Assembly: GCF_037975245.1 (NCBI RefSeq)
Contig: NC_092563.1
Coordinates: forward strand, 1,701,001-1,765,000
Source of the DNA: Apostichopus japonicus
Lineage: Eukaryota; Echinodermata; Holothuroidea; Aspidochirotida; Stichopodidae
Direction of reading: 5' to 3'
Length of the DNA: 64,000 nt
In this document: positions 30,771-49,500 of the stretch, one piece after another
How the letters are laid out: every line of letters begins with the position of its first letter
How positions within the stretch are numbered: the first letter of the stretch is position 1
Position numbers and translations under genes: made by a program
Notes under the pieces: model-generated
What the model saw: only the letters and a program-made list of their open reading frames with translations
The model's database searches: none
Told to the model about the DNA's origin: nothing

Positions 30771-31691
30771 TAATTTACTTTAACCTTAAAGGAATGTGTA
30801 ACCAATAATGTTCTAGGCCTATATCCAGTAGCTCAGTGGAAGAGAGGTTAAGTAAATATGCAATGGAAAAATGTTCAAAACTAATAACACTGAACATTCT
30901 GACATAACATCCTCTATGGAATCCTCTATGTTAAACTCAAGGCCTAGTAAGAAGTAGCCCTTACTCTATGTTATGCCATTGTTACCCTAAAAAGTGGTTA
31001 CAGAGGCCATATTCGTTTCTTCAATTAGCCTAACGTTAGGCATTAGACCTTGACACAAGCTAGCTTTTAAAAAACTTGCATAACATAAGCTAACGTACAG
31101 CTGACTATTGTGCATCAGTCTACACTAAGTTAAAAATGTTTTTGTTACTAGTATTGTACTTGCCTACAAAGTAGTATAACTACTACACTAGAACTAGGCC
31201 TTGTACTGTAGTACTAGTACAAGTGGCCGCTAGCGGCTACTTTGTAAATTAGGAACTAAAACCGAGGATCATGAACTCAAACTGAGCGATTACTAACATA
31301 TCTATTTATACAATATATCAGTATCATCACTTAACTTACACATATGCTCAACTTTGAAAGAATTTTCAGCGTCTAACACCGTAAACGAGCAGCACACTCC
31401 CTACTGCATCAATCATCGTTCATAAGTGTATCCTGGAAAATACGTAACACTAGGCCCATGTAGGCGGCGTTTGGATTACGTTATCATTACATGACATAGT
31501 GTACCAAAAATAGGATTACAAACTAGCCTTTCGTGTTGCACTGTGTACTGACATAAGTACACCACTACAAGTACAGTACTAGGCCTACTGACACTGCCAG
31601 TCATCGACTAGACGAAATCGTATTACTTTTCTCATGTAACACAACTTGAAGCGTCTGAACAAGATTACAATGTAATACATCCCAGACTTAC

Positions 31692-31860
31692 CAAATGAAC
31701 TGAACATATGCCACAACTAGAAAGCCAATTTTTATGACGAAAATCACGTTCAGCGTGTAAGTCAGGAACGAATTTGGTCATACCAGTCACAAGATGGTTC
31801 CGGTCGAGTTATTTATTTAGTCACGTGACGTATGATAGCGACCCGCTAACAAATATCAAC
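31692..31860 (-). other. Probable 5' noncoding exon of the HECT ligase gene
   Basis: A strong minus-strand splice donor (G|GTAAGT) falls at 31692/31691, and the sequence just upstream carries promoter-like motifs. No long reading frame is present. It would splice across about 15.9 kb to the coding exon beginning at 15785. The 5' boundary is a guess. RNA reads would settle it. Confidence 0.4.
31819..31834. promoter_or_regulatory. E-box/CRE-like motif, candidate promoter of the HECT ligase gene
   Basis: The palindrome TCACGTGA at 31821-31828 holds a CACGTG E-box and overlaps a TGACGTA CRE-like half site. It sits about 130 bases before the proposed first-exon donor. Motifs this short also occur by chance, so position is the main support. 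Confidence 0.35.
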
Positions 31861-34824
31861 TTACAATGTCAAGATACGCATGGATGGCAACCATCGAAGT
31901 TAGAAATAGATTAGTATCAGTTAGGAGTAATAATGATTGGTTTTGTGCCTCTTTCCCTACTGTTTCTTAATGGGGACTTGATCGTCCTCCCCTGATCGCT
32001 TTTTCTACTAAACTAAATTTTCTTGAGGAATGTGTCAATGATTTGATTTGGTTTCCGATATAAGAAATCAAGTACAAATTTAATAGAAGGAACAAACCGT
32101 CCGCTATTTTAGGTTTCGAGTTCATTGAAACAGAAGACTTTTTTTGCAAATCTGTTTGAGGAATATAGTACAATCATTGGTAATCAAACTTAACAAAATA
32201 GTCTTTTAGCTCATGCATTCTAACAGCTGCCTGCATATCCCAATAAACAACATTTGCTTTGTTAATTATTGACTTTCACTTATTTTAAAGACTTTTTTTC
32301 ATCACTGATCAAAGTCCGGATAATGGTGAACAGGACTACTTAATCAAGGACCAATTAAACACAGAAACCTCAAACATGTTTTCTTCTATCCAAGTAGACA
32401 ATTACCTTAAGTTGTAACCGTGTCATAAGTTATGCCATGCCCCAATCTTCATTTTCCCTTTTGTATATTACGAAAATGAGAATATATTTCCCCCTGGATC
32501 CAGGGATGGTATCTCCCCTCTTTTCAACCTTTCAAGTTTAGATATAGAGTAAAAGCAAGTGGGCTCGACGTTTCAATCCTTCACGATCTTCTTCAGAAGC
32601 TGCATTGATTCAGCCTCTGAAGAAGATCCTGCTAGTATCGAAACGTCAGGCCCACTTACTTTCACACATTCTCTTACACAGGCTCTTTAGTGGATCAGCA
32701 TTTTTTTATTTATATTGATTTTAAGTTTAGATATAGCTTGCATAGTGCACAGGCTAAAAATCCTGCAGTGGTAATAATATTTGTCTTCTAGGATATGAGG
32801 TGCATAGGCTGCTCTAGGCGGATAGTCATATAAAATACAATTATAAATTATGTATTTTGTTAACACAGACAGACCCGATGTGATAGCAAAAGACTGGTTG
32901 GGGAGGGGGAGGGGCGGGCAGGGTGGTGTGGGAGAAGGATGAGGTGGTAAGTGGATGTCATCCTACATATCTTGACTTACTGACCTGTTGTCAAATTGAG
33001 GTACAATTATTTAATGAGATATTTCTGTGGCAGACAAAATATTCCAACTTTGTTAGTTGGATACCCCATCTAAATACCTGGTTATAGATTGAATATAACT
33101 TATCTGGACCAGGAAGTCCTTCCTTTACTCCAGTCAGTGCATCACAGTAGGTGGTGTGTCATGTTATGCTCTTCTGACTTAGGCTATTATAATCTTCTTG
33201 TTGATTTTGCCTTGAACCCTGGAAATCATTCCCAGGAATATTTAGGCTATAAATTAGGTTAAACTTAGGGAAACATGCAAGGTTATGCTAATAATAACTG
33301 CTCATAATTTTGTTTTGCAATCTTTACTTAGCTGTCAATGTTCTCTTAGTTAGAATTTATTTCTTTAATTTCCTTCTGCGGATAAATTATTCAAATAAGA
33401 TAAAGTACATTTCCAGCTCAATTTGCCCTTACGACATTACTCACTCTACTGTTGCCAGATGCATTTACAATATAATCACACACATAAAACAATTCATATC
33501 TTCACAACACAATATGCTATGAGGAAGTGGTTTTGACCTAAAGATGCAGCAGTTAATTGTTTGTTAATTAAGCAATCAGCTTCAGCCAATGGAATGTCTC
33601 TGTAATTGAGAACACACAAGAAATGTTTGTTCCCCATCCCTTGCAGTGTATCGACAAAATTCCTTGCAACTGAGTGAGATCATGAACAAATTTTTAAACA
33701 AAAGTATACCAAACAATAATAGAAAACAAGGTTCTTTCACAAAAAGGAAATTTATTCTCGGGTTTTCAGTAGGGTCCAGGACAAACCAAATTCTTTTTCA
33801 TTTAATTGGAAATCAGAGACGTTTTGAGACACATACATATTAACTTTTTCAAGATGGTGCTACTTAAATAATATTACTTGGCTACAGATATTTACTGATA
33901 AAATGAGTTTATAAAACCTTGTTAAAGTTACATACATAAAGTTACATACCAACTTTGGTCAATGAATCATGTGAGCATTAGTTAATTTACTTCACAAAAA
34001 ATTGATATAACTGGAAGGAACATAGCAATACCAGTTTTACCTACTAGAATCTCTTACCGCACTATGTAATAGATTCCAGTTTCATTCAATAGTTTATCTT
34101 AGAAAACAAGTCTCTGTTATTTCAATAACATTAAGTGTTACCTAAGGCTAATAACCTCCATATATATGTGAAAGGCTATACCCATTGATCAAATGAATCT
34201 GACTTGAGTTATAAAAAAAAACATTAAAAAAAAAAAAACTTTGCAAATAAACTACCTGCCATTCAATCCTAATTTTCTGTTGTGTTTGGCTCAAAGATGT
34301 AATTATGGGAAAGCTTTTACAGTGACCCAATTCTTGTTATCAAGAAACCGGCCGAATACTCCAAAATAGATATGAGACCAAATGAACACAGATGCCATTT
34401 TCTAATAATCCACCACACGCATTACCCTATGATGTATGAAATTCAGGATATTGATCAATGTGTGCCTGTTGCTGTTAACTTTCGGTTAAGTGAAAGTTGA
34501 CTGCCTCAGTATTGATAAATGCAACTTATAACATCTACAAGACTTCATAGAGTTTCATAGAGTTACATGCCAGGTCTGATTATGACAATTATATCACTGA
34601 GTTCTGCGGTAATGAACCTTGCAAACTGTTCTTGTGGTAATGGGCAGGAGGGAAGGGGAACAAAACTTTTAGAGGGTCCTGTCCTTAACCAGAATTGCTA
34701 TAGTTTCCAACACTGTAAACTTTCATCATGTCTATGAATCTGAAGGAAGGGGCTGGAGCCAGAATTTTACACTATGCCTTGAGGTATTTGCAGGTTGCCA
34801 TGGTTTTGCAAAGCAGTGGCAACA
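31861..34824. other. Intergenic stretch between HECT ligase promoter and PSMB5
   Basis: No credible gene is seen. The stretch holds an inverted repeat at 32,557-32,660, a G-rich tract near 32,900 and AT-rich unique sequence. Short open frames here have no family features. Confidence 0.5.
32557..32660. repeat. Inverted repeat with hammerhead-like motifs
   Basis: The left arm (AAGTGGGCTCGACGTTTCAA...CTTCTTCAGAAGCTG) and right arm (CAGCCTCTGAAGAAGATC...CGAAACGTCAGGCCCACTT) pair over about 45 bases. Each arm, read outward, carries CTGAAGA followed by GAAAC, close to a hammerhead ribozyme core (CTGATGA...GAAAC) but with one changed core base. Such motifs are known in Penelope-like retroelements; that link is inference. 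Confidence 0.6.
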
Positions 34825-34830
34825 TTTATT
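34825..34830 (-). terminator. Candidate polyadenylation signal of PSMB5
   Basis: AATAAA on the minus strand lies about 265 bases after the PSMB5 stop codon, a reasonable 3' UTR length. Other A-rich signals could also be used. Confidence 0.45.
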
Positions 34831-35094
34831 TCTTTTCAATGTAAGTGTACAAGCCAATAGACAGACACACTTATAGCCTCAAGAGAAAGTTTCTGAGACA
34901 AGCAAAAGTCACAAAGAAATTCAAACTTATAAAGTAATGTAAGAACTTGGACCAAAAGTATGACAAGTGATGATGTAATCCCACTGGACTCAATGTTGAC
35001 ACTATCAGTCTATGTACACCATATTGTTCAGACAATGAGGGCCTGTTGTTGCCCAAAGAGGAATACAAAGAAACCGATCCAAAAGGGATTTGAC

Positions 35095-41253
<6,159 letters not shown>

Positions 41254-41828
41254 TGTCAAGCTGTCGTGGTTTCTATAGTTAGGCCTAGCGAGCTAGTTCA
41301 GTTTATAGATAATATATTCCGTCCGTGGTTACCGCTCCATTCATGAACTTCATTCTGGTCACATCTGTGTAACTCTTCTTTACTTACATCTGGTGCAGGC
41401 TGTAATCGATAGCTAACGGCAAATCCATCAGAAAAAATTGTTGTTGAAGCTAGCATACCATCCGAGTCCAAAAATAGACCACAGTAAATGGACCCGCACT
41501 TTCAGCCGCGTTTTCAAACGAAGAGAGGTTAAAACAATAATTGAACAATAATTGAAGTTAGAGTACACATATCCATAGTGTGCGACGGGTCGAGTTAGCG
41601 AGACGCAATTACGGTGTCTTGTAAATTGTAATGCCCATTAGTAATCATAACTCTGACAACAGGTACATTCAGTTTTACATTGAATAATAATACTAATAAT
41701 CTCAATTTAACATAACTTGACTACATATATTCAATATTTTTTTTTCATTTTTTTACAGGCTCAAACTGTCGAGCTTCGTGATGAAAAGAAAAAATCACCG
41801 TTCGACGCAATACGAGGACAAACGTTCA

Positions 41829-42915
41829 CAATGTCATACAGTTTTTCATGTAAATCGAATGTGCGGCTGAGTTTATATCGGCATTTTGCCTAATAGAATA
41901 TCCTTCAAATTATCATATGTTATGGCACTACTCTTCCTCTATACCCTCTGGTAAAGATTGTAGTGATCCCGTACCAACACAAGGAAATACGACGTCATCA
42001 AATACCGCCTTCCTCACTAGTAAAGTACCCCTAAATAAAAATATTACTATATTTTTTCGCTTAAATTGAATGTGCGGCTGAGTCTGCATTTTGCCTTAGA
42101 GAATATCCTTCGAATTAATATATGTTGTAGCACTGCTCTTCCTCTATACCCTCATTTTACGATTGGAGTGATCCCGTACCTACACAAGGAAATATGACGT
42201 CATCAAGACCCCTTCCTCACAGGTAAAGTACCACTTAATTCACAATTTACATAGTTTTTCACATACATTGAATGTGCGGCTGAGTTTATATATGCATTCG
42301 GCCTAATAGAATATCCTTCGAACACTACTCTTCCTCTATACCCTCATATAAAGTTTGGAGTGATCCCGTACCCACACAAAGAAATATGACGTCATCACAG
42401 ATCCCCTTCCTCACAAGTAACGTACCACTAAATTCACAATTTACATAGTTTTTCACATAAATTGAATGTGCGGCTGAGCTTATGCATTTTGCCTAATAGA
42501 ATATCCTTCAAATTACCATATGTTATTGAATTCATTTGTTTTATCACCAATTGTGTACAATGGGAAAGGAAGTCTCCTATAAAGTCTTAAAAAGACTTAA
42601 CAAGGTAGGAGACTGTTATGGCACTACTCTCCCTCTATACCCCCATATTAAGATTATAGTGATCCCGTACCCACATAAGGAACTATTACGTAATCAAAGA
42701 CCCCCTTCCTCAAAAGTAACGTACCACTAAATTCACAATTTATGTAGTTTTTCACATAAATTGAATGTGCAGCTGAGCTTATATCTGAATTTTGCCTCAT
42801 ATGATATCCTTCAAATTAATATATGTTGTAGCACGTACTCTTCTTCTATACCCTCATATTACGATAAGAGTGATCCCGTACCTACACAAGGAAATATGAC
42901 GTAATAAATAACCCC
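41829..42915. repeat. Tandem array of about 200-bp units, five copies
   Basis: The marker GAATGTGC(G/A)GCTGAG recurs at 41857, 42068, 42270, 42464 and 42763. Each unit also has GCCTAATAGAATATCCTTC, CTCTATACCC and GTGATCCCGTACC. The last interval is longer because of an 87-bp insertion in one unit. A stray relative of the marker lies near 44,565. The array sits upstream of PSMB5. Confidence 0.9.
42527..42613. mobile_element. 87-bp hairpin insertion with TGTTAT target duplication
   Basis: One unit of the array is interrupted here; sister units read ATATGTTATGGCAC without it. TGTTAT occurs on both sides (42521-42526 and 42614-42619). The insert contains AGTCTCCTA and TAGGAGAC(T) as an outer stem and AAGTCTT and AAGACTT as an inner stem. 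It is too short to encode anything. Confidence 0.75.
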
Positions 42916-42929
42916 TTACCCACAACTGT

Positions 42930-43076
42930 TGGCTCCCCTCGGCTCCCCCCGCGACTCTCGGCTCCCCCGCGACTCTCGGCTCCCTCCGCGACTCTCGGCC
43001 ACCTCCGCAACTCTCGGCTCTTCCCGCGACTCTCGGCGCCCTCCGCGACTCTCGTCTGCCTCCGCTACACTCGTAT
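42930..43076. repeat. GC-rich 19-bp minisatellite
   Basis: About eight imperfect copies of GGCTCCCTCCGCGACTCTC run in tandem, much richer in GC than the surroundings. Open frames here are Pro/Ser/Arg-rich artefacts. Confidence 0.85.
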
Positions 43077-43225
43077 GCCTACCTTGGATTTTTTTTTATC
43101 ACCTTCACAATAAGTTCTCTTTGTGTATCTGATGGTGTATCTGATTGGTGGTACACCACCTGACAATGATCACTCAGTGACAATCTCGATGCAAGGGGTC
43201 TGGGGTTGAGAGCGGATCAGTCGTT

Positions 43226-44430
43226 TAGCCCGGCAGCCCAGTGCACTTTGATCAAACGAACGAGGTACCAATATCTGAGTATTAGAACATTTGTGGAAAA
43301 ACCCAGTATATCCAAAAGTGGATGTCTGCCGTGGTCCCTCTGCTGCATGTGGCCCATGGGGCCGGTTAAAGGGGGACCAAAAATGCATCTGATCAAACGA
43401 ACGAGGTACCACTTGAAACCAATGTCAACTTAATGCATGAATGCCACAAAGTACTGAATGGCCCATGCCAGACAAATTTTCCGCTGCTAAGGGCCCGCCA
43501 GACGCCCCCAAATATGGCCCAAATGCCCATTATCGTAGCATTGACCCAGATTAAATATGCAAGGTACCACTCAAAACCGGTTTGGAATGTTCGGGTTGAT
43601 CTTACAGACTATGGAAATCATCATGCCAGACAAATTTTCTGCTACAAAGGGCCCGCCAGACGCCCCAAAAGGGCCCCTAAAAATGCATTTGATCAAACGA
43701 ACGAGGTACCACTTGAAACCAATGTCAACTTAATGCATGAATGCCACAAAGTACTTAATGTTACAAATGTCATGTCACAGGGCACATATAGTCTGCGTCA
43801 ATATACAATTCATTAGGCCCATATAGGGCCGCATTGGGCCACCTATTCTTTCTATCTGGTGGGACCTATGCAGAAGAAAATTTGTCTTGCATTGGCAGTT
43901 CTTTACTCTGTGGAAAGTACCTTTGCATTTGTTATCGGTTTTGTGGTACCAACTATGATTGATCATAGCCCATTTGGGGGCCCTTTTTTTAGTTGTCTGT
44001 TGGCCCCTTTGTAGCAGAAAATTTGTTTGGTATGATAATTTCCATAGTCTGTAAGATCAACCCGAACATTCCAAACCGGTTTTGAGTGGTACCTTGCATA
44101 TTTAATCTGGGTCAATGCTTCGATAATGGGCATTTGGGCCATATTTGGGGGCGTCTGGCGGGCCCTTAGCAGCAGAAAATTTGTCTGGCATGGGCCATTC
44201 AGTACTTTGTGGCATTCATGCATTAAGTTGACATTGGTTTCAAGTGGTACCTCGTTCGTTTGATCAGATGCATTTTTGGTCCCCCTTTAACCGGCCCCAG
44301 GGGCCACATGCAGCAGAGGAACCACGGCAGACATCCACTTTTGGATATACTGGGTTTTTCCACAAATGTTCCAATACTCAGATATTGGTACCTCGTTCGT
44401 TTGATCAAAGTGCACTGGGCTACCGGGCTA
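43226..44430. mobile_element. Palindromic (foldback-like) DNA element with GTT target duplication
   Basis: The ends are inverted copies: TAGCCCGGCAGCCCAGTGCA at the left and its near-perfect reverse complement at the right. Arms of about 450 bp (43226-43677 and 43978-44430) pair almost throughout. The middle 300 bp holds degenerate copies of the same subrepeats around the small palindrome GGCCCATATAGGGCC (43816-43830). GTT flanks both ends (43223-43225 and 44431-44433). Subrepeats such as GATCAAACGAACGAGGTACC recur within the arms. It has no transposase; short frames inside are repeat artefacts. The superfamily is unknown. Confidence 0.85.
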
Positions 44431-45750
44431 GTTCGGTAGTTTGGTTTTCGTGCCCAAGTTTTTTCCTGGGTGACTTTTCTTAATAAAAAGTAGTAGCGGC
44501 AGCGGTGCTAAACGTGCATGCTAACTTCAATCTGGTTTAATTACCTTATATTACGAATGTACGGCTGAATGTGCGGCTCGAAAATAGAAATCCTTTTTTA
44601 TTTACATTAGAAATGGAAGTTAGGTCAAACACAATATACTCTGTATATTTTGGTGCTATTCGTGCAATCTAGCCTTGGACTTCACCTGAAGAACGCAATA
44701 CTATTACTAAGAAGAACGAGCCTAAAGTACCAGGATAAATCACTTTGCCTCTTGTAAGTGACGTAGGCATTAGTCAACAAGAAAAGATTAATATTTTTAC
44801 TATAGCCAAAGTATAGGCTATTGTACAATAGTATAGTAAAGGCTTCATAATTGACGCACCCCCGTAATTGGCGCACCCTCAATTATTACTAGCAACGATA
44901 TAGAAGGCCACCTAAACTTTTTGCAGTCAAGCAGAATTACATATTTCATGAGTTTGAATCCATTTCAGCTATTTGCTGACCAAATTGTGGTATTTTTTAA
45001 GCTTTTAACACCCTCCCCCCAGTTTTACACATTTTTTGGACATTTGGAAATCTTACTCCCTAAAAATAACCAAAATTACTTCAATATGATACCACTTCTC
45101 TCTGGGACCTGACCTGTCTAAGCTTAGAGGTTCAGAGCATAGCAAACAGCATCCAAAGTCAATGGATGTATACTTAGGCCTACACTACAGTTAGCTTATC
45201 GACGAATGTGTCAATTTAGGGGTATGAAAGAACTTGACACAGCAGACATTTTGTGGTCAAATTCTTCTCAATTGTTCGTTGCGTAGGTACAGAACAATAA
45301 ATATTTTGAGATCATTAAATTTCTAAGGAACTAAACATATGAAAAGTGCATGCAGTTGAGTGATTTTGATTTTAAGTTGACCGACATTGTCAATCCAATC
45401 CTTAAGTGCGTCAATTATGAGCCCACCATGCTACTACTTACAGTAGTACAAGTTAACGTACAAAGTTATTTACAAATCAGTTATTACAAAAATCACACAT
45501 TCACAGCCCCAATGGGACTGGGGTTGAGAGCGGATCAGTCGTTTGGTAGTTTGGTTTTCGTGCCCAGGTTCTTTCCTGCGCGACTTTTTCTTAAAAAGTA
45601 CCCTCGTTATTGACGTCAAATATTATTAGCAACGATACAGCAGGCAACCTAAAATTTTTGCAGTCAAGCAGAATTACATATTTCATGAGCTTGAATCCAT
45701 TTCAGCTATTTGCTGACCAAACCGTGGTTCATTTTATAATTTTTTTCATA
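44425..45750. repeat. Local duplication flanking the palindromic element
   Basis: The sequence 44,434-44,480 resembles 45,544-45,595, and 44,884-45,003 resembles 45,628-45,746 (GCAGTCAAGCAGAATTACAT and following bases). The left flank of the element (43,200-43,225) also recurs at 45,518-45,543. The two copies differ by an insertion or deletion of about 380 bp. Confidence 0.8.
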
Positions 45751-46450
45751 ATCATGCATGTGAAGAAATAGGGAGTTGGGATACTGCCTCTGGCAATGGT
45801 GTCAATAAGGTGGCACATTGAAATATAAAGGTGCCCCTTTTTACATTATATATACAGAGGAAGGATGAAGAAGACAAAAAGGAGATCCTGTGACACAACT
45901 GTCCCCAGGGACCAACGTAGCTCTAGATGTCTCTGGTCTAGATAGTTATGCTACTGTAGTTCTCATTTGTGATCAGTCTGATTTATTGGTAAACAGGTTG
46001 TCAATGGTCAGTAAAAAAAACAGGAGAAATTCATGTGATATTGCAATTAAACAATGAACTTTTACTATCATGAATTAATCAATGGGGACATGTATTAGCT
46101 AACTGACTGTGATTGGATGAATAAGCAAGACTGTCTTCCTGATTTAAACAATGATTGCAACAACAAAAAACAATATCAAATACTTGATCAAAACAGCTCA
46201 AGCATAAAGAAAAAGATTTGGGCTCTCTATTACATTTTACATATTGGCCTAGATACATTTGCAAAAGAAGGTAAAGAACAAATAAAACTTTGTATCAGTG
46301 CATCAGGTAAGAATGAGCATCAGAAGTGACTAAGCATCAGAAGTCACTGAGAACTACAACTCAGGTATTGAGCTAAGGTTTCAGTTTTTAATATTTCCAG
46401 GATCTCTTCTAAGTATAATTTGTTTTTTGTGTGATTATCTCCATGCATAG
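45751..46450. other. Region upstream of ATMIN
   Basis: It is AT-rich with no recognisable gene. A promoter and 5' noncoding exon of ATMIN are expected here, but no core element is clear. The TATATATACAG run near 45,850 is simple sequence. Confidence 0.4.
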
Positions 46451-46507
46451 ATGATGTTATCAGGGCCACAAGATGGCGGGCTCACCTATCATCATCTGTC
46501 CCAGTGA
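46451..46507 (+). other. Short upstream frame overlapping the ATMIN start
   Basis: ATGATG at 46451 opens an 18-codon frame that ends at TGA 46505-46507, overlapping the ATMIN start in another frame. A splice acceptor (TGCATAG) could end at 46450, so the frame may be the first sequence of the exon. Its effect on translation is unknown. Confidence 0.3.
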
Positions 46508-49500
46508 GGAGGAGTTACAGTCAGATAGCCAGAGAAACATCAAATGCCTTGTCACTGGTTGTGACAAGCTCTTTTCAACTCTACCTGCAATGTGGATGCA
46601 CAGTGCTAAGACACATCATGTTTACAAGGTGAATGTTGTATAGACTACAAAGGTGCATGTACTTTAGTCTAGCTTTAAACATTGGCTGCTTTACAGAACA
46701 TTTAACATCACAAATTCAGACATCCTTGTAATTGAATCAAGTTTTTAAATCTTGCATTTATGTCTAAGTGCATTGACTGACCTTAAAGTCACTTATTCTT
46801 TATATCTTGCCAAAGGCAAAAGGAATAGATTAGAGGGGGGCAATGACATGTAACTTGTGTGTGTATGGTGACTCTCACGCTGTTAAACATTATGACTCAA
46901 AAAGTGTAGGATTGATGTTCTTCATACTGGATATTTGGATACTTCATGTGGTGAGTTGTATGAACGAGCTTGATGGCCAAATCCAGAGGTCAGTGTAGAC
47001 CATAAATCTGAAATCTTAGACTAATACAGCCGGGAATAATTATCCAGTATCACATTGGAAAATGCCATACAAAATGGTCAAGCTGCTATACAAGAGTAAA
47101 GATGTATACCAATTTTTCTACACAGAAAAAAAAAGGATTCAGTCAGAGAAAAAAATTCTGAGCCTAGAAAATTCTACACAAAATTTGATGTTTTAAGTAT
47201 GCTCTGACTTCACAAGCTTGTTAGAGTTAATTTGAAATTTAGAGACTTGAATGGTGACACATTGCAATGTTCACTGGTTGAAACGTCCAATCAAAGTTCT
47301 TTATTGGACTCATGTAATATGTATTTTAAGAACTGTAATTGAAGCTCTAAGGTTAAAGTGTGTCCTAAGCAATGTGACAGCAGATTAGTATCACTTAGTT
47401 TGCATGGCATCCCACACGGTGCATCCGTCCTCGTAATGTTACATCAACAATACATTTTTTTCCCCTTCTTTTCTCAATACCAGGATGAGGCATTCAAACA
47501 AGCAATGTCAAGCACCAAGAAAAAAGATCGCTCAAAGTCGGTCATCAAGCAGTTTTTTTGTCCAATGGCTGGATGCAACAGGGGAGAAAGCGGCAATAAA
47601 CCCTTTGATCGACTAACCACTTTGAAAATGGTAAGAAATGACTACCTCTTGATCCAATCTTGTAAAACAATGTTTTGTGTTTATCTTGGTTAACATTGAA
47701 CATTGGATATATTCACTCTTCAATAAAATATTTTAAGAAATGTTGTCCATCACTTTGACCAGTAAAGTTTCAATTCAAACAAAGGACAAAACTGTCTTTT
47801 GTTTTTCAAAATTTCAGCTTTTGCTTTTTGGATGTCATACTGATATGAGAATAGTGCCTGTTTTACAAGATTTTCAGAGACTAATGGAATCTGTAACATT
47901 TTCATTGTTTTATGATCATGGGATGAACGCCTCTGAGGGTGTCCTAACTTGATCAATTGGAGTCTCGTATTGAGTTCATACTAAGATTTGTCAATTAATT
48001 TGGTTAAAATTGCTGGTAGACAGTAATGGAGTGGTAGAAAAGTGCAATATGTTGCTTTAAACTAGTGTTATGGCCCAGTGAATAAAGGCAGTGGCATAAG
48101 AAGCAGTGAAAGCTAACATATAGGGAGTGTCATGGGTTAGAGTCCTGGTTAGCTAAAAGTAAGATGGGTTTTTTATCCATGGTAGTTAGAAGGGGCCTTC
48201 CAAATGGTACAAAAAATAAAAAATGAACTATGGCTATTCCAATTGTGAAGTGTACGTAATAAGCTATACAGCCTCTCCCACATGTGACTGTTGAACAATT
48301 ACAAATAACTGCCCTTTCAGGTGGTCCGTTATAGATATTAGATTATGAAGGAAGGCCAATTGTGATCAACTCCCCATCACTGGTATCTATTGCTAGATAA
48401 TTGATTTTCTTGAAGTTGATCTCAAAATGTTTCGGTCTTAACCGAAGGGGTTAGAACTAATTTTCTTTGTCTCTCTCTCCAAATTAGCATTATATCAACC
48501 AACATGCAGAGAAAAAGTTTGTATGCGAGAGGTGCGGCAGCAAGTTTGGCAGTTCAAGTTACCTGGATGTCCACGTCAGCCGCTGTGGTCAGATGTTTAA
48601 ATGCAGCTGTGGAGTACCATATACCACACCAGAGGCATTATATGTACATGCTAAGAGACAAAAACATGAACTTACAGAAGAATTCCTCAAGTCTCGGTGA
48701 GTGTTGACACTTTATATCGGAAGAGTAGGTCGGGCAATATGGCTTTTGGCTGCACAGGAACAGGACCTTTTAGATTTAGTGGTTTATTTGTATACTATTT
48801 TCAAGATCGGTACTTTCATATTTGGAACAGAAATTTCTATGCTTTAGAATCCTCTTTGTGACCCTGGAGAGACCAGCTGCAGTTTTATTGAACCTAATAG
48901 AATAGGTTCATAGTAGTTAGGTTAATTTTTCCTGAAATCGGAATTTTCTGCATAGTTTTTGGAAAAGTGTGAAATTTCATTCAATTATAAGATTCCTCAT
49001 AGAATTTTTTGATGGTTATTTACAAGAATGTTAATTTGCCTAGGTTTAAGGAGAGATTCAGGTTTTCATTTTGAGGTAGTATTAGTTAATTGAGAAAACA
49101 CTGTGACTTCATGCAGTGATCGGGAAGCTTCATTCACTTTTTCTTTTTTCATTAATTTCTTTTTAGAAAATACAAATGGCGCAGGAAAGACTTGGAGGCT
49201 AAAGCATTTAACAAACCCACTGTTAAAAAGCGAGGCCTTGTTCCACTGCTTCCGAAACCACCTGTGTTTATACTTCACCAAATAGTTTGCCCAGTAAAAG
49301 TTTCCACCTGCACCCAGACAGATGGAGGGCATTTACCTTCGTACCCAACCCCAAAGAAGAAAAGGCAATCCATCACTAACGAGAAGAGACTAAAACAGCC
49401 TACGACAAAAAGGAAAAGAATTGACCGAAATGCTGAGGTTTTATCACAACGACATGCTAATACTGGTAGTGATCACTTTGCTTCTCAACAGTTACAAAGG

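Larger units (their letters stand above)
15786..31691. other. Long first intron of the HECT ligase gene; no other coding gene seen
   Basis: This stretch of about 15.9 kb has no frame with recognisable protein features; the open frames are short and AT-rich. It holds a tRNA-like gene (16876-16946), TA microsatellites (near 18,900 and 21,270-21,440), a diverged local duplication (25,030-26,170) and the tail of a LINE (30,304-30,770). Words such as TACTGTA and TACAGTA recur often. Confidence 0.6.

Noticed and set aside
43433-43816. 127-codon frame inside the palindromic element
   Set aside because: It is made of the element's internal subrepeats, mirrored on the other strand at 43,963-44,223, and has no protein family features.
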